Shown here: positions 53,420-63,785 of the stretch, one piece after another
How the letters are laid out: the number at the start of each line of letters is the position of its first letter
How positions within the stretch are numbered: the stretch's first letter is position 1
From: Heterobilharzia americana
Taxonomy: Eukaryota; Platyhelminthes; Trematoda; Strigeidida; Schistosomatidae
Assembly (NCBI GenBank): GCA_944470555.2
Contig: OX104132.1
Span: 2,179,755-2,243,754 of the forward strand
Length of the DNA stretch: 64,000 bases
Direction of reading: 5' to 3'
Made by a program: the position numbers and the translations under genes
The notes under the pieces: generated by a model
Seen by the model: only the letters and a program-made list of their open reading frames with translations
What the model was told of the DNA's origin: nothing
The model's database searches: none

Positions 53420-54480
53420 CTTCGGAGTCAACAAGACGATCAACAAACATCAGAAGTGAAACATAATCCACGATAGTTGACACTCCATATACTTTCTACA
53501 GGAATTCACGTCAACACGAGTCGTGGAACAGCTCACACAAGTCTTGTCCACATTTGAGGCTGACATCAATCAACACTCAGACATTTGGAAGGGTTTTTAA
53601 CTCGAGACCATTCGATAGACAGACAGACAGACAGAGGCGGAGAGACCAGTGACCAATTCCACACACGAAACAATTCAACTCAGATACAATCTAAATGAGA
53701 GTTAACTGGCATAAACACCGTCACGTCATCAGCATACTATAATAATCAGTTTCAACAGAATGAGGTGAATCGTGGAAGAAAAAACGGAGAAAGTACACCT
53801 CCTTGAGGCAGACCGACTTCAGTGAACTTCAGTAAAGTCGACTAGTTCAGTATATTGTCGACTTTCAGAGAAGTGAGAATCCAGCCAGTTTTTGACCAAT
53901 GGCTCAGTATAAGCAAAGCAAAGACAAGTTTATTAACCAAGAGGAGTCTAGGAACGGAGTCAAAGGTTGGTGTGTAGTCCAAGAAGTCACAGTAAACATA
54001 CCAACTTGCCAACATTGTCTAGTCCATAAACAATAGTGAAATGATGCAAGACAGTGACAGCATATAAACTACTTCACTGTGTCTGGAAGAAACTGTTTAC
54101 GATCTGTGGAAACCTTCAATGAAGGCTCAATCACAAGGAGAAGTAAATTCTTCATTGTCTCCGAAAAACAGGAAGTTATAGTGATGCCTCGAAACTTAAC
54201 ATCTCTGATATACAAGATGACTTAGGCACATGTACAGCTTTGATCACCTTCCAAACAGTGGGGGTATTATACTTTTCGAAAGTAATCCTTCGAAGATATT
54301 TGTGTGAAGATGATGTGAAATATCTAAACTTTTCAATGGATTCAAGGATTTCAGACATTTGAAAACATCATTTGTGTTAAAATCAGAAGACCAACTATCC
54401 TGACTGACGTTATAGATGGCTCCTTCTTCAACCTGCAGACATCAGAACAATCTTCCTTCTTATGTTATCTGTTTTCCATA
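53420..54480 (-). mobile_element. CR1/SR1-like LINE relic, reverse transcriptase domain
   Basis: Minus-strand translation, broken by frameshifts, gives in order: WKVIKAVHVPKSS (54210-54250), FFSETMKNLLL-like (54130-54160), DFLDYTPTFDSVPRLLLVNK (53935-53985), VGLPQGGVLSPFF (53785-53815) and YADDVTVFMP (53707-53736). FDSVP, PQGGVLSP and YADD are RT motifs of the CR1/jockey-type LINEs and differ from those of the RTE families. The 5' and 3' ends are not defined. It is the only copy of its type I see in the window. Confidence 0.78.
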
Positions 54481-55075
54481 TATTGGGAGATTTCTTACAC
54501 CATAGAAACGTTGTATAGTTCAGACTTCATTATACAGTCAAGTCTCTCTTAACGCCAAGGTGATTTTTCGCATTATACGCAAAACTTCCATTTTCTCTCT
54601 GAAGCCTCTTGAGATGAGGAGACGAATGTTTGTCAAATTGTATGAAGATTATTCCAACAGGGCAGCAAATGTTAAAACGCAATCTCAGATAGTCGTTGGT
54701 GATATTTATGATAATTTTGTTATCTGAGCATCCCTGTCAAATTCACCATCTGCTCTCACTTAGCTTACATACATGATTGTTGCTAATCATCACCAAGGTG
54801 TATTGGCTCCCTCGAGGAAACCAACTAACATCGTAGCCTGATGGCCACATTGTGAGAATGATCAACTGAATTCAGTCATCAATCAATCGTCACCTGAATA
54901 GTTAAGTGATAACATGGTTGACTGCAGCAGTATGTGAGGTGGGTTCCATTCTCAAAAGGGACATCATCATCTCTCTCTCTCTCTCTCTGTCTGAAAATTT
55001 CAACTTTTACACAACCTGCATTTACCATATAGTAAATGTCAAGAGGAGAAGATAATCTAATTTTAAGATTTTTAG
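54481..55075. other. intronic stretch with weak repeat traces
   Basis: A possible T3-like trace (54770-54905, resembling 42890-42960) and a CT run (54970-54991). Nothing else recognised. Confidence 0.4.
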
Positions 55076-55077
55076 AG

Positions 55078-55175
55078 AATAATTGATTGTAGCTGATTTG
55101 GTAAATCGCCGAGCCGGTATTCTAGTAGTCGCTGGTTCGAATCCGGCCGCAGTCCAGAAAACTCTAATAATTGCT
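55078..55175 (+). mobile_element. tRNA-derived SINE (family T1)
   Basis: GATTGTAGCTGATTTGGTAA (A-box region) and GTCGCTGGTTCGAATCCGGC (B box), then CGCAGTCCAGAAAACTC. Good tRNA-like spacing but no acceptor pairing. Confidence 0.7.
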
Positions 55176-55214
55176 TGATTTTACATTGACATTCATTATC
55201 GATTGATATCAATT

Positions 55215-55360
55215 GAAGAACACTATTAAAACAGAAGTCTAGCGGCATTGGACAACTGCGAAACTCCCTAACGGTGTACATCCATAATCACCAATCTCCG
55301 CCCATACCAGGGGTCGGACCGAGGACTCTGAGGTCACCATTAAATGAGTCACTTGGCTGG
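55215..55360 (-). mobile_element. tRNA-like SINE fragment (family T2)
   Basis: Minus strand shows GGTCCGACCCCTGGTATGGG, a B-box-like stretch, and CGCAGTTGTCCAATGCCGCT, in T2 order but diverged. Confidence 0.5.
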
Positions 55361-55837
55361 CATCTAATGACCGAAAATTTACCCTTCTTCTATCACTTCA
55401 TGATGATTCTAGCCCTCGTTGACGACTCCCTTCGAGAGTTTAACGACAGTTGAGTAAAAAAGCTTATCCAATTTATATAAAACAAAAGATCAACGATTTT
55501 TTTAAAATTATCACCTAGGTACATACATAAACCCATTACCTTAAAGTATGACTTTCATCCATATGAAGTCAAACAAAACGCCTAACAACAACAACACCAA
55601 CAAGACAAGACTTGTTCACCAATGTTTCAAACTGGGTCATACACTACTGTATAGAATTATGTACAAGTAAGTAATATAGCATGATTTGCGAGAATATGAA
55701 TTTTAATTTACATAAACTTCTTAAATAAAGAAAATTAAGATAAATATATGTAAATTTAAAGCAATTTAATTCTACTTTCACACTAAATTGTAAAGGTGTA
55801 TGTATTTCTTTTCTCGTGTTTCGTATTAATTAGCACT

Positions 55838-55940
55838 CATCAGTAAGGCGTATATATGTAACCTAAACGGAACTGATATATCTCCCTCCCCCCCATCTAA
55901 GATTCGAATCCATATCACACACAGTTTTCTAGTCAATGAC
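55838..55940 (-). mobile_element. SINE-like repeat (family T3)
   Basis: Minus strand: GATATGGATTCGAATCTTAG, then ATATCAGTTCCGTTTAGGTT and CGCCTTACTGATGAGTGC, matching 15865-15955. A C-run interrupts it at 55884-55891. Confidence 0.62.
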
Positions 55941-56024
55941 ACTTTTTTTACCGCCCAAGTTTCGTCCCTTTTGGCATTCATCAGTTGACTGTCATTCTAT
56001 GCTCTGTTCTGTGATGATGAGTAA

Positions 56025-56215
56025 CGTTGCAATTTGGTTTGCACATGAATTGTTCTTCCTGAATCCAGCCCATTTTTTAGTCTCTTCAGGATGATGTGGC
56101 TTAATATTTTGCTTGGAGTGGACAGGAGCATGATTCCTCGCCAGCTCTTGCAAAAACTTAGATCGCCCTTCTACGGGAGCTATAGATAATACATCACCAA
56201 ACAGCTTGGTTCGGG
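56025..56215 (-). mobile_element. RTE family B 5' fragment of RT
   Basis: Minus strand encodes CKSWRGIMLLSTPSKILSHI-like and LKRLKNGLDSGRTIHVQTK-type residues. Its sequence, including the flank ATAGATAATACATCACCAAA, is duplicated at 57390-57585, so both belong to the same subfamily with a common 5' boundary. Confidence 0.75.
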
Positions 56216-56244
56216 TTAGGTATCGTTCAATTAGTTATCATTAT

Positions 56245-57585
56245 TTGAACCTGGCTCCACGACTGCCCAGTAGCTCTCATTTCTTCCTCACATGATCTCC
56301 TCCATGTCATCCTCGCCACAGACGCCCAACTTGTGGCTTCCCCTCTAGGTTCCGCTCGAGTACCTGGTCTGGCGCGTTATGTCCCCGAATGGTTTTCTCA
56401 GTGTATGCCCAATCCAATCCAATCCATCTCCTTTTTTCGCTGCTGCATATTTGGTTGGTGATAGGTTCTTGGTTGGTTCGTAGTCAGACAGAGATCCTTG
56501 TTGCTTATTCTTTCTCGCCATCTGATCGCCATCTTCAGAATCGAGTCAGTGTAAGCAGGTGTTGATGAATGTCTGTAGTTTGTTCGAAATGCTTTTCGTA
56601 ACGCGGCAAGTCTCTGAATAGTCTTATAGCAACACTGACCTGGCAATGGTGTTAAAAATCCGGATCTTGTTCTTTATGCTGAGTGCAGTAGATCTCCACA
56701 CTAGTTTCAGGTTAATGAACATCTGTCCTGCTTTCCCGATCCTAGTTTTGACCTCCTTGCCTTTGCCGCCTGTAGTTGAAACGATGCTGCCCGCCTAGGC
56801 AGGTAGGTAGGTTAAAGAGGCTACTTCCTCTAAGTTTCTCCCGTTGATGGTGATTGGAGCTTGTTGGTGGTGGTGGTGGTGGTGGCGTTAGTTGGATATC
56901 TTCATCACCTCTGTATTCTCTACGTTCACCTGAAGTCAGTTCCGTCTTCGCTGCCCTGCCTCTTCTCTCAACTTGTTAGTTTTCGCCTATAGATCTTCGA
57001 GTTTGTGCCACATTAGACGTAAATCATCACCATCGGAGAAATCCAAATCACCTATGATCTTTTCCCTGGTCTTCTCGTTACTCACTATTTGTTGTATGAT
57101 CCAATAGACCACAATCAGGAAGATCATAGGTGACAGTAGACAGCCTTGTTTCATTCCTGTTTTCACTTCAAATCCATCACTGAGCTTTCCATTGTGAATT
57201 ACTTGGCATGTGGTGTCTTCATATAGTTGTTGAATGAAGTTGATGAAAGTTTGTGGTATTCCGTAGTGTTGAATCAGCAACTACCTGCCAAATTACTTCT
57301 CAGTTGACGCTGTTGAAGGAAGGCCTTTTCAAAGTGGATGAAGTTGAGGTAGAGTTGAGTTGACTGTCATTCTATACTCTGTTCTATGATCATGCGAAGC
57401 GTTCGCACATGATTTGTTCTTCCTGAATCTAGCCCATCTTTTAGTCTCTTCAGGATGATGTGGCTTACTATTTTGCTTAGGGTGGACACGAGCATGATTC
57501 TTAACCAGCTCTTGCAAAGACTTAGATAGCCCTGTCTTCGGAAGCTATAGATCATACATCACCAAGCAGCTTGGTTTAGTGAACT
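56245..57585 (-). mobile_element. RTE family B copy
   Basis: Minus strand from near the 3' end (TGGCTCCACGACTGCCCAGT; tail absent) to the early RT. Good blocks: YGIPQTFINFIQQLYEDTTC and QVIHNGKLSDGFEVKTGMKQ then GCLLSPMIFLIVVYWI (57120-57280), LDFSDGDDL (57025-57050; altered FADD) and LCKSWLRIMLVSTLSKIVSH (57470-57530). The TYL block has a few TAGG units at 56805-56815. Confidence 0.87.
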
Positions 57586-57647
57586 GATTCAACTACCCAA
57601 GTGAATAAAATGATCGATAGATTTGTTTCATAATAATATGAACTTAC

Positions 57648-57814
57648 CGGCACCAACATATAAATGTCCACCATCATCACCTTCACGTATAATATAACAA
57701 TTCGCTGCAACAGTTTGTTCATGCATACATGAAACAACTTCTTGTAGTTGAACAGCATCCAAATTCTTAATTAAATCATTACTTCTTAAAGCTTCACGAA
57801 TTTGTCGACGTGAA
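57648..57814 (-). CDS. PKG: PKG exon: first cGMP-binding domain, N-terminal half
   Basis: The exon is 167 nt (acceptor AG at 57815-57816, donor GTAAGT from 57647) and enters in phase 1. It encodes about 55 residues beginning SRRQIREALRSNDLIKNLD, matching the PKG segment just before and at the start of CNB-A (family pattern: IKEAI..NDFMKNL, then EIVDCM). The stretch IIREGDDGGHLYVGA is the beta-strand region preceding the conserved glycines of the CNB jelly roll. The last base plus two bases of the next exon make a Glu codon, so the junction reads YVGAEGEFEV, which aligns naturally with the family. The longer open frame around it (57628-57882) runs into intron on both sides and is not the exon. 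Confidence 0.93.
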
Positions 57815-57869
57815 CTAGGATACAATAACAATAATGATAGATAAAAGTGAGTATTATAAACATATACGA

Positions 57870-58065
57870 GGATACTATTCATTGGAAATTGACATTAGTC
57901 AACAAGAAACTAGAAACCTGGAAGTACTAGGCATCTGTTTCGTTCTATTATGTGATTGGTCAGTAGTGCGCACCTATGACTCTACCAGGGATCCAACCCA
58001 GGAACTTCACGTTCCGTAACCAGAAATGGTACCATTGAGCTACCCACTAGGTTAGAATCCTATAG
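57870..58065 (-). mobile_element. tRNA-like SINE (family T2)
   Basis: Minus strand: GTGGGTAGCTCAATGGTACC (A box), GAACGTGAAGTTCCTGGGTT (B-box region), GTGCGCACTACTGACCAATC and CATAATAGAACGAAACAG. One of the better-conserved A boxes. Located ~60 bp upstream, in gene sense, of the 57648-57814 exon. Confidence 0.75.
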
Positions 58066-58710
58066 TTTGTACAGTTTCATACCCTGTCAATTCTTCGTAC
58101 ATCACGTTGATTATTATTCCTCATATCCGACTTGGTTGTCTCCCCCCCCCCCCCCAATAGACCACAACCCCTTTTATATCACTTACGTACGATCACTAAA
58201 GGTTTATGGTGATTTATTGATTTCAAGGTGGTACTCATCACGGATTGACATCAATTCAATCTCAGACAGGTTCATGTGTGAACTGCTGAGCAGTCTGATA
58301 ATGAGATAAGTGACCATCAATCTAAGCTTTCCGACGGCTTTCGAATTGATATCAGTCTGTAATGAATCAATCTATCCCCACAAACCTCAAAAGTACACTA
58401 AACATTTTGTCAAACAAGCAACAACATACTACTCAACGTGGTGTATATTTCTTTCAGTGGACAGAAATTTCATCGATTGACTGTCTACTCCTCTTTAACC
58501 TCCTTCAAAACTTTCCAAGTCCATCTCACATGAATATGTATTCCTTATCACAAGCAGGTGTCACTAATTCCATGGACTGTAAAGTTGGAAGGGAGTATCG
58601 AATGACGGAGAAACGAAGAAGTATGATACAAGAAGGAGATGCGATTCGTCACCTTGTGCAGTAGACAGGTAATAAGCCATACCTTTTGTCTCATGAGTAG
58701 TGAAACTACT

Positions 58711-58744
<34 letters not shown>

Positions 58745-58869
58745 CCCATACCACAGTAAATGGGGAAGTGGTCGAACATGTGACTCATTCTTCATTCAGA
58801 GTCATCTACATAAACTACTGAGTTGCACATCGATTACGAAAATCAAGCAACAAAAATAATTCTTGTATA

Positions 58870-59015
58870 ATAGTTAATGATGGATAATGGCTAGTAGTAG
58901 TGGGATACAGGTCGTCGCATATTTAATCCTACTTGGGACTCGTCAACTGGATGTAACTGCTTCACATTCACCAATGTTTTCTCCAACAGAAAGAACTCCA
59001 TCCAACTCGGGATAG
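58870..59015 (-). repeat. Sm-alpha-like repeat in right arm, minus strand
   Basis: Counterpart of 35600-35755, with the same mutated TTGACGAGTCCCAAGTAGGA core. It keeps ACTACTACTAGCCATTATCC where the left arm reads ACTACTAGTCGCATTATCC, so the right arm is closer to the consensus here. Confidence 0.78.
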
Positions 59016-59104
59016 CCATAGAGGTTATAGGTTTAAGAGTAAGTTTATCGATTCTGTGATGCTTATTATTACAAATTGATTCCTTCTAAGAGTTATGATT
59101 ATTT

Positions 59105-59300
59105 AATTACAAATCATGGTTATCATGACTCGTTGATTGAGTGAGTGGATTACGCTCTCTGATTTGATGAGTTCAGTGGTGGGTTCGACTGGTGTGTGGT
59201 GGGGAAGAACACTGGTGACTACCAGTGGGCAGGTACACTCAGCTGACGACGAGATCCATATAAGACGAAACGAGCATCAAGCTACATCTCACAGTTAACG
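59105..59300 (+). repeat. Sm-alpha-like repeat in right arm, plus strand
   Basis: Counterpart of 35345-35520. TCGTTGATTGAGTGAGTGG head, CACTCAGCTGACGACGAGAT and CCATATAAGACGAAACGAGC. The GACGAAAC is intact here while the left arm has lost it. Stem II is unusual (an extra CGA after CTGACGA). Confidence 0.78.
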
Positions 59301-59809
59301 GTTACCCATCTCCAAAATATAATTCACAGTCAAGCAATATCAAGGTATCCATCAGTACAGGAGACTATAAGCCAACACACAGGCCAATCAATTCGGTTCA
59401 CTCAACCACACAATATGATATATGAAATTGTTTTCGTTTCATTTCTATTGTGGTGTTCCATCGTTTCTTATTTTCAACATGTAGCATAAAGATACTTTGA
59501 TCAACAAGTCAGTGATCCATTATGATTATCATTGTTATTAGTATTATTATTATTATTATTATGATAACTATTGTGTGCAGAACTGATCAACATTGTACAT
59601 TGATCAATCTGTTCACGTTTCGTTTATTGATGTTGTTGTTGTTGAAGAACATCGTCATTTTCAGAGATGAACTTTGAGTTGTTCCTTTTTTTCACTCTTT
59701 TATTGATTCGACTGAAGGAATTCACCTAGTTATCATAATACAATCTGATTGATTATGCAAAAATAGTCATGTGTATACACATGATCTTAGCTCAGAGAGC
59801 CGAGAAGCG

Positions 59810-61040
59810 ACCGGAACAGCAGGCTTCAGGAAGTACAAATCATGTGCAGACCAAATTGCAACGCTTCGCATCATCATAGAACAGAGCATAGAATGGCAAT
59901 CACCTCTCACCTCAACTTCATCGACTTTGAGAAGGCCTTTGACAGCGTCGACCGAGAAGTAATTTGGAAACTGCTTCAATACTACGGAGTACCGCAAACC
60001 TTTATCCGCCTCATTCAACAACTATATAAAGATGCCACATGCAGGCCAAGTAATCCACAATGGGAAGCTCAGTGATGCCTTTGAAGTGAAGACAGGAGTG
60101 AAACAAGGTTGCCTACTATCCCCCATGATATTCCTGATTGTGGTCGACTGGATCATGCAGCAAACAGTAGGCAGCAAGAAGAGGGGGATACACTGGACGG
60201 CGGAAAAGAACCTAGAAGACTTGGATTTCGCCGATGACTTGTGCCTAATGTCACATAAACTTGAAGATCTGCAGGCAAAAACTAACAAGTTGATAGAAGA
60301 GGCAGCTAAGACGGGACTTCAGGTGAATATAGAGAAGACAGAAGTGATGAAGATACCGCACCACCACCATCAACGACAACAACAAACTCCAGTCACCACC
60401 AACGGGAGAGAAAGGAAGTAACCTCCTTCACTTATCTAGGAAGCACTGTTTCAACTACAGGCGGGACGGACGAGGACGTCAAAGGCAGAATCGGAAAAGC
60501 AAGACAGGTGTTCATTAGCCTGAAACCAGTGTGGAGATCTTCTGCACTCAGCATGTGGAACAAGATACGGATTTTCAACACCAACGTCAAGTCAGTGCTC
60601 TTGTATGGCTCAGAGACTTGGCGCGTCACGAAAGTCATTTCCAATAAACTACAGACATTCATCAACAACTGCCTACGCTGCCTCGTTACTGAAGATCAGA
60701 TGAACGCCAGAAAGAATAAGCAACAAGGAGCTCTGGGAACGAACCAACCAAGAACCTATCACCCAACAAATATGCAGGAAGAAGTGGAGATGGATTGGCC
60801 ATGCACTGAGAAGGCCGACTGAGGACATCACGCGTCAGGCCCTCGAGTGGAATCCCCATGGGAAGCGACGAGTTGGACGTCCGAGGGTGACATGGAGGAG
60901 GTCGTGCGAGGAGGAAATGAGAGCTTGTGGGCTGTCGTGGGACCAGGTTCAAAAGATCTCAGAGAACAGAGGTCACTGGAGGCGTGCTACTGAAGCCCTA
61001 TGTTCCACTAGGAACCCAAGGGACTAATAATAATAATAAG
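59810..61040 (+). mobile_element. best-preserved RTE family B copy
   Basis: Plus strand with clear RT motifs: AGFRKYKSCADQIATLRIII (59820-59880), FIDFEKAFDSVDREVIWKLL (59918-59977), VIHNGKLSDAFEVKTGVKQG and CLLSPMIFLIVVDWIMQQTV (60050-60170), LEDLDFADDLCLMSHKLEDL (60213-60272), and the C-terminal LLYGSETWRVTK (60598-60633). The element ends with CACTAGGAACCCAAGGGACT and a TAA tail at 61024-61040. Breaks: a four-base insertion near 60042 and a small deletion near 60410. It lacks the endonuclease and the first RT motifs, so it is a typical 5'-truncated insertion, apparently recent. Confidence 0.92.
60032..60421 (+). pseudogene. reverse transcriptase core fragment (RTE family B)
   Basis: A 129-codon open frame with GVKQGCLLSPMIFLIVVDW and the FADD catalytic motif (LEDLDFADDLCLMSHKLEDL), then the KTEVMKIPHHHHQRQQQTP tail typical of this family. 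It is part of the truncated copy and not an independent gene. Confidence 0.88.
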
Positions 61041-62275
61041 TCATGTGTATGCATCTATTTGACTGTGAATACTACTACTACTACTCTACTACTTAGTCAG
61101 TGTGGTAACCAACCGCCAACAGCATAAAACCTCGAGTAACCACTGCTGACTTCATGGATTAATGGTCAATGTGGTTCTATAGATTTTTTTACTTTTATCC
61201 AAATGTACTGATTACTGCAGCTGAGATTTGGGATGATAGTAGATAGTGGTTTAAGTGTTCTGACTCAATTGTGAATATTGTAGTCGGAGACGACCAGACA
61301 ATTCACAAGTATGTCAATCATTGATGTCAGTTTGTAAACTGAAATACATCTTGCATTTCCAGACTACAATGGATAGTATTCATCACAGATCTATTCAAAA
61401 GAAGCATGAGAGTACTGGAGAGCCGTCTCATCGTAATATAGGAAGGACTCTTCAATAATGTACGCATGCGCGACACTGTCGAAGATCGAACTCAAGATAT
61501 CCAGGTTTCATGATGAATTCATTCAGCATTCGGTCAGTTTCCAACTTCTACTATTTCGTAATATACCGCTATTATTCACCAAAGTCTTAGTGGATATCCA
61601 CTTCATTTCTGACTGATTGATCTCACTGGTCACCAAGTTGTAGGTGAGTTCCTGCTGACGAGTTGCATACTAGGACAGAATAGCTGTCCATTGCTGATAT
61701 ATCATATCACTTGTGTGATATGTTCGATCAGAATACTAATTTAAACTGAGTAATTATCATGTTTGATGGAGAAGGGATATGAAGCCTAAATCCTGAACAC
61801 AACAGACCCTACCGCCGAAAAAACCACTGCTTCATCTATATCGAGATTTCATATATCATTTAAATGTTGACAGAGTCATCAGAAAGGAGAACACCGAACT
61901 CTACTATTATCACTCAATGCCTTGTAACAAAGTGACAAACGATGAACAAACATCTATGTGATCGCGTTACCATTTCACTTGGTTATATTGACCAATATGA
62001 ATAGGTTGTCAGTCTTTTCGATGACCGGTGAATATGACCAAACAGTCTATGAGCGACCTGAAATCAATACATGCAGAAGAATCTACTCTAATCTCAACGG
62101 TAATACGAAGGACAAGAAGAGACGGACTGTTGACAGTGAGTTTATACTGTTTCAACAAAAGTGAAAAACGATTGAATGTGGTGTTGAATATGTACCATCA
62201 TTCTAAGTGACCTTGACAACAGTAAATTCCCCGATAGGTTAAAAGAGAATAACAATAACCAAATGAGAGTTGAGC
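61041..62275. other. intronic or 5' flanking stretch with one T2 SINE trace
   Basis: 61360-61570 is a diverged minus-strand family T2 piece (GTACGCATGCGCGACACTGT near 61458). Short CTA run at 61067-61083. The upstream PKG exon(s) could lie in this region or beyond the window, but I cannot identify one. Confidence 0.45.
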
Positions 62276-62277
62276 AT

Positions 62278-63180
62278 TTAGACCATGCAGCAAACAGTGA
62301 GGAGCGAGAAGAGGGGGGTACGCTTGCCAAGTCAACGAAAATAGCCTAGAAGATTTGGATTTCGCCGATGACTTGTGTCTAATGTCACACAAACTAGAAT
62401 ATCTAAAGGTGAAAACTAACAAGTTGACAAAAGAGGCAGGACCTCAATTGAATGCAGAGAACACACAGGTAATGAAGACACCCATCCAACAACAACATCA
62501 ACACCAAGCAACAATCACAATCAACGGGAGAAACTTAAAGGAAATTGTCTCTTTCATCTACCTGACTAGGCAGGGCAGCATTGTTTCAACTACAAGCGGC
62601 ACTAACGAGGACGTCAAAACTGAGATCGGAAAGGCATCAAGACAGGTGTTCATTAACCTGAAATCAGTGTGGAGATCTACTGCACTGCACTCAGCATAAA
62701 GCGTGAACAACATTCGGATTTTCAACACTAATTCAGTAAAGTCAGTGCTTCTATATGGTTCAGAAACTTGGTGTATCACGAAAAGCATTTCCAACAAACT
62801 ACAGACATTCATCAACAACTGTCTACGCTCGTTACTAAAACTCAGATGGCCAGAAAGAATAAGCGACAGGGAACTCTGGCTGGCGACAAACCTATCACTC
62901 AACAAATATGCAGTGGAAGAAGGTAGAGATGGATTGGGCATACACTGAGAAGACCATTCGGGTACATCAGGCATCAGGTACTTGAGTGGAACCTTGATGG
63001 AAAACGGCGAGTTGGACGTTCAAGGTGAGGATGACATAGAGGAGGTGATGTGGGGAAGAAATGAGAGCTTCTGGGCTGTCATGGTACCAGGTTCAAAAGA
63101 TTATAGAGAACAGAGTGAAATAGAGACGTACTACTGAAGCCTTGTATGTTCCACTAGGAACCCAACTGACAAATAATAAA
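62278..63180 (+). mobile_element. RTE family B 3' half
   Basis: Begins at the MQQTVRSEKRG-type codons, then LDFADDLCLMSHKLEYLKVK (62356-62415), QLNAENTQVMKTPIQQQ, the TYL block (62558), VFINLKSVWRSTALHSA (62649-62699), VLLYGSETWCITKSISNKLQ (62745-62804) and the 3' end CACTAGGAACCCAACTGACA with an AATAAATAAT tail. Some frames remain open for 80-114 codons. Well preserved. Confidence 0.88.
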
Positions 63181-63785
63181 TAATCCGTAATTTTAAACTG
63201 TATGAATCATATTCAACAATCAACAAGTTAGAATTGTCATTTTCAAGTTTTCAGGTTAATATTCAACAATATGGAATGAAAATTAGTTGGATAAATATCA
63301 GTAACATGAAAACACTGAAAAGGTGTTTCGACTTACTATGAGACTACTTCTCAATAGTGCATATCCCAATGGGTCTTCGTTTGAAACGACTGTAGATGCC
63401 CATTTCATCCTGTTTGACAACCACATCAGCTGATTTCATATAAACTTTAGTGAGTATTGATGTTTCTGTTAAGTTTAGAAGTCAGCATCATCATCATCAC
63501 AAATCACCCATGAATTGGACTTACATTTGTTATTTGAGTAGTATACGTTTATTTATAGTCTGTTCACGTATCCTTTTGTTTAAAAAAAAATCAAGTCTTG
63601 TCTTGTTTCATCAGTTGAAAATGATGATTTGCCTTTATATAGGACAGTTAGTGAACCCGGGTAGGTCACAAAGTAGTTGGTGAGTTACACTAGATTTCCT
63701 CTTAATTCCTTTTGCATTTTCGCCTTGCAGCACGAAACAGATGTTTTGTAATGGTGTAGAAGTATCAATTAATGAGGAGTCATGA
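63181..63785. other. stretch with a weak Sm-alpha trace, no gene
   Basis: 63385-63440 faintly resembles a minus-strand Sm-alpha core (ATCAGCTGATGTGGTTG on that strand). A-run at 63583-63590. Nothing else recognised. Confidence 0.4.

Larger units (their letters stand above)
3592..57814 (-). other. PKG: cGMP-dependent protein kinase (PKG) gene, internal portion, eight exons
   Basis: This is the span of a minus-strand gene reconstructed from eight short exons whose borders are canonical (acceptor AG, donor GT) and whose phases join without conflict. In order they encode the first cyclic-nucleotide-binding domain, the second one, a linker and the start of the kinase domain, which is the architecture of PKG rather than PKA (separate subunits). 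PKG is a cytosolic or membrane-associated Ser/Thr kinase activated by cGMP. The N-terminal dimerisation region and the kinase from the hinge onward are not in the window, so the gene is cut at both ends. Introns are 1.7 to 18.4 kb and packed with retrotransposons. No promoter or polyadenylation site of this gene is expected inside. Confidence 0.93.
58200..59672 (-). repeat. right arm of the ~1.47 kb inverted duplication
   Basis: Mirror copy of 34953-36434. Differences seen by eye: a shorter GCCA array, a ~14 bp insertion (TGAATGAAGAATGA-type, near 58787-58800), a small rearrangement near 58530-58545 and scattered single-base changes. The 36071-36277 and 58362-58540 segments encode the same accidental peptide over some 55 codons, showing how recent the copy is. 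No gene is evident in either arm. Confidence 0.95.

Noticed and set aside
57628..57882. 84-codon frame as the true limits of the first PKG exon
   Set aside because: It runs past a canonical donor and acceptor; only 57648-57814 aligns with PKG and matches the phase of the next exon.
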